From NCBI RefSeq assembly GCF_001855565.1, contig NZ_MKCR01000031.1:124001-188000 (forward strand): 64,000 nt of DNA. The letters are read 5' to 3'. This document shows, piece after piece, positions 18,250-27,670 of this stretch. A program made the translations under genes and the position numbers. The stretch comes from Chromobacterium amazonense. GTDB taxonomy: Bacteria; Pseudomonadota; Gammaproteobacteria; Burkholderiales; Chromobacteriaceae. How positions within the stretch are numbered: the first letter of the stretch is position 1; every line of letters starts with the position of its first letter. The notes under the pieces were generated by a model. The model was not told the origin of the DNA and searched no databases. It saw only the letters and a list, made by a program, of their open reading frames with translations.

Positions 18250-18990
18250 GCTAGTTAAAGCGAGTAATTTCAGCACCCTCGCAAATTCTGTGGCCCATAA
18301 TCTTCGCGCCATGGCAGCTATCTTCCCCAACAATCACATCCAGATGCCAGTGCAGTCCATTTTATATTGCGCAATCACAGCGTATCGCCTATACCATCTC
18401 TTCCACGCTCAACACACGTGGCAAAAATAATAGTGCAGCTCCAGCGCCGATTGTCCGCGGCCAGCCAGCTGCAGCGGATCCACACGGCCCACTGTTTGAC
18501 AGCCGGATAGACCTGAGTGTCGAGTACTGCTTCAGCTGGCGCAATCATGACATGTTGCAACACCGTGCAGCTACGCCCCTTTTGCGAGCGGGAAACTCGC
18601 TCAACGGGTGTCATGCACGCATTCTGCAGCACTGGGGCAGCTTGGGCTGATACTCCATTACCGCCAGCAAATAGTCCTCTCTACGCACCACGATCGTCCG
18701 GGCCACCACTTCACTGGCAACTCATCGCATCCAGGATGACCAGAAACCCTCCAGCATCCAGCACAGTAGAAAATACATGCCTCACGTTGATTGCATTTAT
18801 TTTTCTTGAACCACATTCTACCTCATCGCTAAACCCAGTCCGGTGACGATCTGCTGGAACGAGCTCAACCGTCCTTGCTTCCAGCAGAAGAAGGCGTTCT
18901 CGAATTGATTGGGATCGAGCAGTCGGAACACGCGGTTGAAGGTGCTACGAGAAGGAATGCCGTTTTCAACGACAGTCAGCACAGCAGCCA
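18250..18990 (-). pseudogene. Decayed ISAs1-family transposase
   Basis: Translation of the - strand in changing frames recovers ISAs1 blocks in order: ENGIPSRSTFNRVFRLLD around 18890-18970, then ILDAMSCQ near 18730 followed after a frame change by DYLLAVMEYQPKL, and LHWHLDVIVGEDSCHG near 18310-18350. ISAs1 transposases have NGIPSHDTF, DAMGCQ, DYLLALKDNQ and LHWVLDV in the same order. Frameshifts and stops make it inactive. Terminal repeats were not found. Confidence 0.75.
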
Positions 18991-19042
18991 AGCTCGCTTG
19001 ACCTCTGCGGACTCGACCACTACAAAACTCACATCCTCCCGC

Positions 19043-19159
19043 TAATAGCCGCCAACAAAAATCCTGATGCTGCGTTGCGCCGGCTTGTCGTACTCAAGTA
19101 CTGCCTGCGTCGGTGCGCCTTGCCTCAGCCGTTAAATTGATTTTTGTTAGCCACTCTTA
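19043..19159. repeat. MITE-like element, diverged copy 2
   Basis: The sequence from TAATAGCCGCCAACAAAAAT to ATTTTTGTTAGCCACTCTTA repeats the element at 14794-14909. The core is nearly the same (CCTGATGC-GCGTTGCG, CGTACTCAAGTACTGCCTG, TCGGTGCGCCTTGCCTCAGC). The terminal repeats are imperfect, so this copy looks older. The two copies bracket the regulator pair and the decayed transposase. Confidence 0.7.
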
Positions 19160-19478
19160 AGATGGCGCACACGGCAATCACCAGAATGCTGCCCAGCGAG
19201 CGCCAGATAGGCACATCTATCATTAAGACAAAAATCTACGATTGCAGTCTCGCAATGCCAAGGGTTCAACAAGTGGAACAATCCCCCTCAATGCTCTACA
19301 TAGCAGCTCGGCGATGTCTGCAAAAACAAATCGTAAATTCCAAGGCCAGCCGGCTCTTACGTACAGTCCTTGCTCTGCACACGTCTATAGAGTCACGCGC
19401 CAGCGGCCTGGATGGGCTGGAGCAGGTAAACCATTAGTACATTTCACTGCGTCATAGCATGCATCATGCTTTCTCACA
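19160..19478. other. Gene-free stretch
   Basis: No convincing gene or structured element was recognised here. Two short + strand open frames overlap but have no recognisable product or ribosome site. It is probably debris of mobile DNA between the inverted-repeat element and the acyltransferase gene. Confidence 0.35.
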
Positions 19479-19952
19479 TCAAATGCCAATCCACTCCACG
19501 GACTTGGTAACATATCCTATACCTGTATGTCTCAAACCGCGCTGCACGCAAATCTTGTCGCCTCGGGAAATTTTAAAAACACGCTCTGCCACATCCGCCA
19601 CCACCTGCTGTTCATGACCAAATGGTGCAATTAATTCTACAATGAATGGGCTATCCCCAGACTGCCAATCACTAGGCACTATATCTCGATCACCTGTCAA
19701 TAGAGCACTTCTAACTGCAGTAGAAACGAATGCCCAATTACAAAAAGCTAAAGGGAGACCTTCATCACTTAAATAATATGAAAATTGCCCCAACATCAAA
19801 GCGGGCACAACACGTCTCTCCCATTGCTCCAACGTATAGCTTTTATGGCTATCAGAATTTAAACTAATTGATAAAAATCCGCCCAAAAGATTATGTCGCG
19901 GAATAGATGAACTTTCAAAATCCATAATTTTCATATCTGAGACAACTTTCAT
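19479..19952 (-). CDS. HlyC-type toxin-activating lysine acyltransferase (for the LCT-like toxin)
   Basis: A 157-residue member of the HlyC/RtxC family, which transfers fatty acyl groups from acyl-carrier protein to lysines of secreted toxins. The catalytic histidine is in SDSHKSYTLEQW. Family blocks GLPLAFCNWAFVS and DWQSGDSPFIVELIAPFGH include the conserved aspartate. It lies 253 bases downstream of the 1888-aa toxin gene on the same strand, so that toxin is the expected substrate. The second copy at 51975-52436 is clearly homologous over the core but diverged, which suggests one activator per toxin. Confidence 0.88.
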   Translation of the reverse strand: MKVVSDMKIMDFESSSIPRHNLLGGFLSISLNSDSHKSYTLEQWERRVVPALMLGQFSYYLSDEGLPLAFCNWAFVSTAVRSALLTGDRDIVPSDWQSGDSPFIVELIAPFGHEQQVVADVAERVFKISRGDKICVQRGLRHTGIGYVTKSVEWIGI

Positions 19953-20205
19953 TCCAGCACGTCAAACCATTTTCAATAAAAAATAAACAGCCCTACCAAG
20001 TTACATAAAGTAGCTATCTCTTGGTCAGCGGTCGAAAATTATCTCACAATTAGAAAAATCTAAATCTTAATTCCCATAACGCTGAGTTTAAAATTCCTTA
20101 CCAATCATTACTGGACATTGATAAAACAATCCTCGTCTACCAAATTTGATGAAATGAGAATCAACTACAGCTAGCCATGCCAACCATGGCTAGCCATTGC
20201 TTCGT

Positions 20206-23200
20206 TTAAATTGTATGAGTCAACATAGGTGTAGAGCGAGAAGCATCAACAGTACGTAGTACGTCTGCCCCAGCATCTGGAGAGGACAAGCCAGTCATTG
20301 CATGCGCCAGACGTTGGCTATTCATATTAGCGTTGGGGAGCCCGCTGCCTTCGGTCTCTGGCGCGCTCAATCGAAATGGCAAGATAGCTGATAAGCCACT
20401 GGCAACTTCAATCTCCCCCGCCTCGCTTCCGACAACCATTGCGATTCGGCCATTACGCAATAAAATCTGCGCATCACTGCTAGAAAAAAACTGCTGCAAC
20501 TGCGCCAAACTAGCTCCCTCTGGCGTTTCATTCAATAATAGCGAAGACTCATAGCGCCGCCCTGCCAAATCAACATTTAAGCAAATTTGCGCCCCATCCC
20601 CAATACGATGCCGCAATAATACAGCAGCCGGACGGTTGACTCCCTGGAACGAAACTGTATGCCCACCGATCGAAATCGAATTATTTTCAATTCTCAAGCC
20701 AGAGAAAACCTGCGGCTTCAACTCGCCAAGCACAACGCGACCATCTTGAATACTGTGCTGCTTTAATGCATAGTCCACATCGAAAATCCAACGCTCTTGG
20801 GCATTGCCACTCGCCTCTACCCTCAAGTTCAGCGGATTTGCCGGTAAAACGACAGCATACGCCCCACCACCGCCATTCAAGGTGTAACTCAATAAGCCGC
20901 GATCATCGGCATCAGCCACCGTCGGCATAATCAAAGAGCGAGCTGATGCATCCAAGTTCACTTCAATGGCTGTAGACCGGCGCGTCTCATCCAATCGGTA
21001 AATAGCCCAATCGGTTGGAAACGCATACATGCGCGGGACAAAATCCGTTCCAAAATGCGCGCGTAAACGATCCATGGCAGGCGCGCTGGCAGTTCGCCTA
21101 CCTGTCACTTGCTGATAATCAAAGGTCAGCCGGCGACTGATTGCAGCAGGCAACAAAACAGGTAAGTTTGGCTGAGATGCATCAAGCGAAAATGCCTGTT
21201 CCCTGGCTAAGCCTAGGCCAGCATACACATCCAGCCAACGATGGGTATCCGGATCAGGACGGGCAAAATAATGGTCCCACCCCCCCGTGACCGTGTGCGC
21301 ACTCCCACCCTTAGTCGCATTGATTTCTACGCTGCCGTAATGCAATTGACCACTACGAAAATCGATGCGATCGACTACCGCTCCAGGATTCAGCTGCCAT
21401 ATGCCATGCTCCAGATGGAATCCAGCACTCTCAATACTGTTTGCAATAGCATCCAAGCGTTGCGACGCTTGGTCAAACCCTTGCCGCAAGCGCTGGTAAT
21501 TCTCGACCAAGGCCGGCAATCCCACAGCCAACCCTGTCAGCGGCACCGCCAACGCGCTCAAACCCGCAGCTGCAGCACCCGCGCCTGTCAAGCCAGCAAT
21601 CAAACTGGCTATATTCAAACCGCTCATGACGACGGAAGTACCAAGCCTGGCCTCTATCACCGCACGAGCAGTCGGATCGCTGGTTTGCTGCAACTCGACC
21701 ACCGTCGCGGCGATATTGACCGCATCAAGCACAGGATTGGCAACGCCAGCAACACGCGACATCAACTCCGTGCCACGAGCAGCCAGGTTCCACTCGGCTC
21801 CCAGCGCGCTTCTTATCAATCCAGTCAGCTGTGCTGCATCATCCGCCAAGCCGACGCTGTTTTGCACCAACTGGCTGTAAATTTGCACCTTAGCCGCATC
21901 GCTGACTGCATTCAGCCCACCATTGCGCGGATTAACGCTCATCAGGGTTTGCAGCATGAATGCCGCATTCAAACTGCTCACGCCGCGGCTTTGTTCTAGA
22001 CCCGGCCTCACCACAAGACGGTTGTCCGCCGCACGCCATTGAAAGGCATCAGCCAAGTGAGCTGTCATCGAGGAAATATCATAGAACTCGGCAAAAATAG
22101 GATTCTCGTCGCGCACCCAACGCACCTCGCCGGTATCGCGCTTAATGAATCGAATCTCCATGCCGCCTCCTGCGCGCGACCGCCTAACCTGCACCGTCGC
22201 CAGCCAACTAGCATCCAGGCTTTCCCTTTGCTTCAGTGTCTGGACTGCAATAGACCACTGTTCCGCGCGATGAATTGCACCAATGTTCTGCACAGCGTAA
22301 GCAGAGACGCTATCTCGATGCACGGCATCAGGCGCTTGTTCACCCAAGAGCCGTTGCCGCACGTCATCGCCAACCTGTTGATGCAATTCCACCAGTGCAG
22401 CCCGCTCGGCATCGCTCAAGGCGGCATGATGGACCACGCTTTCGATGTCCCGTCCCACCTCCAGCAAAGACTCCAGTTGCACATGCCTTGGCGTCATCTT
22501 CTGCGCGTCAGGATCCCAACGCCATTCCACCTTGTGCAGCAGGTCTCGCAAGCGCGCCGACTCTTTAGTGATCCAGCCATATTCTTCCGTCAGAATTTCC
22601 TTTTTGCCACTGGCATTGACACGCACCGGATACTCGCGCGCACTCAAAGAAATTTGTTCTGGCGCAATGCCTAAAAGTTCTGCCTGGCATTGCAGCCAAT
22701 CAGCGACCTCGCTTGGCAGTGACTGTTCATGCAAATTTTGCCTATCCACCAAATTACAACCAAGCAAATCCAGATGGATACCACGGATCTTCTCCGTCGG
22801 CATGCGCGCAAAAAGTATGTCCAGTTCAACTTGCAGCTGCTCTGCGTTGCGGTAGCCAAACAGAGTCACGCCATTAGCCTTGCGGCCATGCCCAACCAAC
22901 ACAATGCGCACTCGCCCTTCGGTATCCAACTGAAGCGGGGCACTCGACCGCACTAAGCTTGTTTGCTCGTTCCAACCCAACGCCGAAGCCGCACTGACAT
23001 CTACATTCAATTGCATCCATTCGCTATGGCGCGGACTCTTGCTAAATATATTCTTCGCCGCTTCAAAACAATAATCATCACCATCTAACTGAACAATCAA
23101 TTGCCGCTGATAATTATCCATCTGATGAGATTCATGGGCACTCGATATTAGATGCCTTAATGCGTCCAGTGCCGGCTCGCGCCAACCATCCTCGGCATCA

Positions 23201-25872
23201 ACAACAGCTCCCAATGCGCCCCACTGGCTATAGAGATACTGCGCCATAGCATGATTTCTGGCCTCATCCGCCCATTGCCGCAGCAGTGCAGCGGCAGGAT
23301 AGCCTGTCCGTGAAAGTCTCTCAAGCTCGCTAGCAAAATTATGCAGCGTTTCAATTTTTTCAGCAGCAGACAGGCGAGTGATGTCTCTATGATAATTATC
23401 CAGCATCACTAGCGCACTTTCGATTGGCGTCGCTGCTATATTACCAATTTGAGCAATTAGCTGATCCCGAGTCCACAATTTAATGATGGGATAGCGTACG
23501 AGCGATCGCAGATCATCTTCAATTTCTTCCATTTTTTCTGGATACGCACGCCATAGCCTATCCAACTCTTCTTCGTTTTCAGTGGAAATATCACGTTGCC
23601 CCATGCGGGCAGCTTGTTGATAAAACTCCAAGTACTTAGTTCCCCATGCAGGATACTTGAGTACCAATTCAAAATCCAAGGGAGGACGGCCTAAGATTGC
23701 CCACGTAGGATCTGTCAATTGGCCGTGCCAACGCGCATCGTTTACCAGCGCCTGTCGAACTACGTTTGTGCTATCAAAATCCCTATAATTGACAGCCCTG
23801 GTTCTAACCTGATCTAAAGCCAGAAATTTTTCTTCCCAGCTTTTAATATTGCTTATAATATCATCCGTGCTTTGCCCAGGGCCTGCAAATTGTCGGGCAC
23901 ACAAGTCTATTGCAATTTTGTGACCGCCCAATTTTGCCATAATCACATAATGTTGTAATGGTTCAAAATCGCGCTCATTCCGCCAAAGCTGCAACATACG
24001 CACATCAAATGCAATATTATTTTGCTGCAGCAAAATGGAAATTCGCTGAGCAACAGCATAGCTAGTACCGAGAGCGCTTGTACGCAAGGCCTGCAGCTCA
24101 CTGTTGCTCAATATTTGCTTAAGTTGAGAAACGGCATCGACAAACGATAATTGATCAATTCTGCTACGCCCCCTACCACGACTGCGGCTTGGATTTTCCT
24201 CTACAGACTCCCGGTGATTGGGCGCCGTTCGCACGGCGCCCACAGCTTCTCGATCTACTTGCCATACAAAACCACTAGTATCATCATCTGGCAGACGTTG
24301 GGCCAATTGCTGTTCTCCACTTGATATACTCTGGCCATCGCACAGCAATTGCGCCGGCATATCTTCCGCAGTGAAGTTTGATAATATAAATCGCTCTAGC
24401 GTATGAATCTGTTTTACTCGGTTAGCCCCGGAGAAAACATTATCTGACATATCAAAACGAACAAGGCATCGCTTACCCACCGCAGTTCTCAACGTCATCT
24501 CGGTAGGATTTGTCGTACTCATATCAACCTCAACATGCCATAATTCCCGCAACAAATTAAATGGCATTAACCGTCTGAGTGCATTTTCACGTCTCGCGAT
24601 CACCCCTGTTCTGAATGGCAAAGTGATATTGGGGTTGGATGAACTTGGCAGCTTAAAAGCTGGCCGGCGAAGAATATCATTACACTCAGTCAAAATAGAT
24701 TTTATTTTTTTGTACGACGCACCCTCTCTTTGAAAAATATTTCTTGCCATTGCGATGAAGTTACTTTCAGCCAACAATGGTTGTGCGAAACGATAAATAT
24801 CTCTTATAGAATCTACTTGCTGCTGACTTGAATAATAATCAAGGGATAGATTTTGTAGTCTCGCAATGACTTTCCCGGTTAAAACCTTCATTGCAGATAA
24901 CCGTGCACTATCTACATGAGTATAAATATAGTTCATTGATTCATGTAGCAATTCATTGAGCTTTGGGCTTGCAACCTCATCCACCCATCGATTGTATTGA
25001 TCTATGATGCTAAGATTTACCATCCATTCTGGCACATGTCTATAATCTGCAATTATATCTACATCTCCCTCAATCAGAGGGCTACCTATTTCTGCCAGCG
25101 GCAGTTCTGCATATTCAGTAGGAGATTGGTGCAAGATGCGTATCTCTCCTATCTTGCCCTGGCGCTGCAACATCTTCAGCACAGGCAACTCCGCTGCCCA
25201 AAAATAGCTGTTAACCTTCAACCCTTTTCTTGATAAAACGTAAACTACCCCTCCCCTTTCCTGAGTATGCGCCGCATAAATAGAGCTTAAATAACCTATG
25301 ATTTCCATGTTCCCCTCCGCAGCAGCGCGAGCGATTTCAGCACTCCCAGGATTTCTATGGGCATAGTTGCTTATTCTATGTCTTAAACTATGAACAAAAT
25401 CCAAAGCTGTAATATCAAAATCGCTAGCAACGCTTACCCCTTCAGGGCGTAACTTGCTATTCAAAACTCGCTTATATTCTTCTCCATCGCCAGACCAAAA
25501 TGTCAGCAAGCAATTACGTCCAAGGCGCGGCTCAAACGCAAATCCAATGGATTCCAAGTAAAGCAAAAGCTCCCCCCGCGCCCCGGTGTGCTTCCTAACA
25601 ATACCCTCCACTGCCAAATCTGCAATGGTACTCTTTTGCTCATTTGACAGTGTTAGTGGAGGGTTGTGACCGGATTGGCGTTGTGCCGAAATTATTGCAT
25701 CTATGCCTGCCGCCAAATCAGCTTTCATTGCATCCAAATCCAAAGCAGCAACGATAGACCGGTCCAGCGTTTCGAGTTCACGCCCCATTGAATTCATGCT
25801 TGGCATACGCTCATAAATATTATGAATTATCTCAATCTTTTCTCTAAGAGAGGCTGCACGTTCCAATGCCAT
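20206..25872 (-). CDS. Large-clostridial-toxin-like autoprocessing toxin with novel N-terminal cargo
   Basis: A protein of 1888 residues. Residues of about 905-1840 follow TcdA/TcdB block by block: YQRQLIVQLDGDD before the protease; C80 protease with LVGHG (H995) and LLGCNL (C1039); REYPVRVNASGKKEIL; FIKRDTGEVRW; SLNAAFMLQTLMSVN; a hydrophobic delivery segment (GLSALAVPLTGLAVGLPALV); GGSAHTVTGGWDHYFA; INLDASARS-like and NGGGGAYAVVLP blocks. The GT44 glucosyltransferase of clostridial toxins is absent. Residues of about 115-245 carry FWSG (W126), GVVYVL and NSYFWAAELPVL (E228), resembling ADP-ribosyl-cyclase/NADase toxins. Residues 595-665 resemble a papain-like/C58 fold, with S604 where cysteine is expected, H641 and D656. 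No RTX or CROP repeats and no Sec signal are present. The T1SS genes upstream and the HlyC gene downstream suggest type I export. AGGGG precedes the start. Confidence 0.87.
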   Translation of the reverse strand: MALERAASLREKIEIIHNIYERMPSMNSMGRELETLDRSIVAALDLDAMKADLAAGIDAIISAQRQSGHNPPLTLSNEQKSTIADLAVEGIVRKHTGARGELLLYLESIGFAFEPRLGRNCLLTFWSGDGEEYKRVLNSKLRPEGVSVASDFDITALDFVHSLRHRISNYAHRNPGSAEIARAAAEGNMEIIGYLSSIYAAHTQERGGVVYVLSRKGLKVNSYFWAAELPVLKMLQRQGKIGEIRILHQSPTEYAELPLAEIGSPLIEGDVDIIADYRHVPEWMVNLSIIDQYNRWVDEVASPKLNELLHESMNYIYTHVDSARLSAMKVLTGKVIARLQNLSLDYYSSQQQVDSIRDIYRFAQPLLAESNFIAMARNIFQREGASYKKIKSILTECNDILRRPAFKLPSSSNPNITLPFRTGVIARRENALRRLMPFNLLRELWHVEVDMSTTNPTEMTLRTAVGKRCLVRFDMSDNVFSGANRVKQIHTLERFILSNFTAEDMPAQLLCDGQSISSGEQQLAQRLPDDDTSGFVWQVDREAVGAVRTAPNHRESVEENPSRSRGRGRSRIDQLSFVDAVSQLKQILSNSELQALRTSALGTSYAVAQRISILLQQNNIAFDVRMLQLWRNERDFEPLQHYVIMAKLGGHKIAIDLCARQFAGPGQSTDDIISNIKSWEEKFLALDQVRTRAVNYRDFDSTNVVRQALVNDARWHGQLTDPTWAILGRPPLDFELVLKYPAWGTKYLEFYQQAARMGQRDISTENEEELDRLWRAYPEKMEEIEDDLRSLVRYPIIKLWTRDQLIAQIGNIAATPIESALVMLDNYHRDITRLSAAEKIETLHNFASELERLSRTGYPAAALLRQWADEARNHAMAQYLYSQWGALGAVVDAEDGWREPALDALRHLISSAHESHQMDNYQRQLIVQLDGDDYCFEAAKNIFSKSPRHSEWMQLNVDVSAASALGWNEQTSLVRSSAPLQLDTEGRVRIVLVGHGRKANGVTLFGYRNAEQLQVELDILFARMPTEKIRGIHLDLLGCNLVDRQNLHEQSLPSEVADWLQCQAELLGIAPEQISLSAREYPVRVNASGKKEILTEEYGWITKESARLRDLLHKVEWRWDPDAQKMTPRHVQLESLLEVGRDIESVVHHAALSDAERAALVELHQQVGDDVRQRLLGEQAPDAVHRDSVSAYAVQNIGAIHRAEQWSIAVQTLKQRESLDASWLATVQVRRSRAGGGMEIRFIKRDTGEVRWVRDENPIFAEFYDISSMTAHLADAFQWRAADNRLVVRPGLEQSRGVSSLNAAFMLQTLMSVNPRNGGLNAVSDAAKVQIYSQLVQNSVGLADDAAQLTGLIRSALGAEWNLAARGTELMSRVAGVANPVLDAVNIAATVVELQQTSDPTARAVIEARLGTSVVMSGLNIASLIAGLTGAGAAAAGLSALAVPLTGLAVGLPALVENYQRLRQGFDQASQRLDAIANSIESAGFHLEHGIWQLNPGAVVDRIDFRSGQLHYGSVEINATKGGSAHTVTGGWDHYFARPDPDTHRWLDVYAGLGLAREQAFSLDASQPNLPVLLPAAISRRLTFDYQQVTGRRTASAPAMDRLRAHFGTDFVPRMYAFPTDWAIYRLDETRRSTAIEVNLDASARSLIMPTVADADDRGLLSYTLNGGGGAYAVVLPANPLNLRVEASGNAQERWIFDVDYALKQHSIQDGRVVLGELKPQVFSGLRIENNSISIGGHTVSFQGVNRPAAVLLRHRIGDGAQICLNVDLAGRRYESSLLLNETPEGASLAQLQQFFSSSDAQILLRNGRIAMVVGSEAGEIEVASGLSAILPFRLSAPETEGSGLPNANMNSQRLAHAMTGLSSPDAGADVLRTVDASRSTPMLTHTI

Positions 25873-26172
25873 ATCACTATTCCCCTGACATTATTGCAAG
25901 TTGCTATATTGCACAAATAAAATGGTCTACATGAGGCTACAACCAGATAACAAGGTTCATAATTAAAGCCTCACCGAACTGCATCAACTGAGCAGAGTCT
26001 TTTCTTATGACAAACCAACCAAGTTGACGATTCATTATGACAAAATATTCCAACTCTTAACCAATAATAAAACTCACCCAACCTTATTTATTATTAATGA
26101 ATCACTTCCAGGGCTAATGCATGTAGAAATATAGCCATTATTAAAATCAAACTTATCACAACTAGGTAAAAT
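25873..26172. other. Toxin upstream region
   Basis: An A+T-rich non-coding stretch between the T1SS terminator and the LCT-like toxin gene. Since the terminator stops transcription from tolC, the toxin promoter should lie here. No known operator was recognised. Confidence 0.45.
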
Positions 26173-26206
26173 AAAAAACCTGCCCATCCAAAGATGAAGC
26201 AGGCTT
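26173..26206 (-). terminator. Intrinsic terminator after the T1SS operon
   Basis: Read on the - strand, CCTGC and GCAGG pair around a long loop (AAGCCTGC to GCAGGTT), and a T6 tract follows directly. It lies about 85 bases after the TolC-type gene and separates the exporter transcript from the toxin gene. Confidence 0.75.
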
Positions 26207-26289
26207 AAATTTTCTATTCTATCTTTTTCCAATGTCTATTCAAATGCATCACAACACTGATTAAGAACTAAGACACCGCGCATGCATAC

Positions 26290-27588
26290 TCAACTCAGCA
26301 CGCTATTCAGACGTGGCAACATATCCCTGTCCAAATTTCCCATCAACAATGCAAAATTAACGTGCGAAGTCAAATAACGATGCTTACTCTCAATCAATCC
26401 TGCAAAAGCATCAAGGTAAGCCTGCTCAGCTTGCAATAGGTCAAGCTGGCTCCTTAATCCAACCTTCAAACCTAATCTCGTAGAGTCCAACTTACTCTTA
26501 CTGGATAACAATAATTTTTCTTTCGCCATTGTTAATTTCACCCCGCTATTCATATCATTCAAGGCCTTAAGTATTTGCGCTTTGACTTGACGGCGAGTAG
26601 CCTCTAATTTTTCTTGTGCGGTATCCTTGTTTGACAATGATTCTCTTAATTGAGCCTGGTGCCCCCCCCCGGAAAAAATTGGCATAGAAAAAACTACGCC
26701 AATACTACTACCACGCCTACTTGCTGGAAATCCATCCGCATCATGCTTATCACTATAGGCCGCACTTAAAGCTAATATCGGCATATGCAGGCTTTTTTTA
26801 GCAAGCACCTCTGACCTGGCTACTTCGATAGCAAACTCCGCGAGCCGGACTGAATGATTGACAATCATTGCTCTATTTGCAAGATACTGAAACTCACTTT
26901 CAGGATATGGCTTCAGCGCTAATACATTATCTACCGTGTAAACCATTTTCCCATCCAGCCCCGTCAGGCGCCCCACTTCAAGCTGCCATCTTTCCAGCTC
27001 ATTTCTGTCTTCTAACTCTTTTGCGCTTGCACCATCCAGGGCCGCCTGTGCCTCATTCAGCTCCAGCATACTTGCTGTGCCCAAACGTTGCGCGAGATAG
27101 GCCTGCTGAACTTGCAATTGATATGCCTTTTTCGCCGCAAGCGTAGCTGCCAATAAATCTTGCGCACGGGATGCTTCAAGATAAGCTCTGATAACTGATG
27201 CCAATAGTTGCTGACGACTAAGATCAAATTGCACATCAGCCATTTTGGCCTCAATACCACCGCGTTGAAAAGCAGCATACTTTCCCACATCAAACAGTGG
27301 CTGATTTAATTGAAAACTATAGCTACGCGCCTCTGAGCTAGGCATGCTGACAGGCGACTCCCAATGATTTCGCGTATGATTAGTTGCAATGCTAAGCTGA
27401 GGAAGTAGTCCTGCGCGTCCTATATTTTTTTTTTCTCTTTCAGCATAGAGTTGATGCTGTGCAGCCGCATATTCCGGATTAAAATTACGTGCGGCGTCCC
27501 AAGCCTCTACTAAACCAAATGCCAGAGATGAGCCAGGCAAACACACCATGATGGAGGCGATCAGGAAATACCGTATTATGTTTTTCAT
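26290..27588 (-). CDS. TolC-family outer-membrane channel of the type I secretion system
   Basis: A 432-residue outer-membrane efflux protein with signal peptide MKNIIRYFLIASIMVCLPGS. The two-repeat TolC layout is visible: AWDAARNFNPEYAAAQHQLY, LLPQLSIATNH, FQLNQPLFDVGKYAAF, then GVVFSMPIFSGGGHQAQLRES and RLGLKVGLRSQLDLLQAEQAYLDA. It forms the exit duct for the HlyB/HlyD pair encoded just upstream. An in-frame TTG at 27624 is possible, but the ATG at 27588 gives a proper signal peptide. A dedicated TolC inside the operon suggests a self-sufficient exporter. Confidence 0.9.
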   Translation of the reverse strand: MKNIIRYFLIASIMVCLPGSSLAFGLVEAWDAARNFNPEYAAAQHQLYAEREKKNIGRAGLLPQLSIATNHTRNHWESPVSMPSSEARSYSFQLNQPLFDVGKYAAFQRGGIEAKMADVQFDLSRQQLLASVIRAYLEASRAQDLLAATLAAKKAYQLQVQQAYLAQRLGTASMLELNEAQAALDGASAKELEDRNELERWQLEVGRLTGLDGKMVYTVDNVLALKPYPESEFQYLANRAMIVNHSVRLAEFAIEVARSEVLAKKSLHMPILALSAAYSDKHDADGFPASRRGSSIGVVFSMPIFSGGGHQAQLRESLSNKDTAQEKLEATRRQVKAQILKALNDMNSGVKLTMAKEKLLLSSKSKLDSTRLGLKVGLRSQLDLLQAEQAYLDAFAGLIESKHRYLTSHVNFALLMGNLDRDMLPRLNSVLS

Positions 27589-27670
27589 AAAGAGGTCATA
27601 ATGAAGATTTGTCAGATTCAGCAATACTCATCGCACAGCTCAGAGATATGCTTCACTATGTTGGCCAGCA

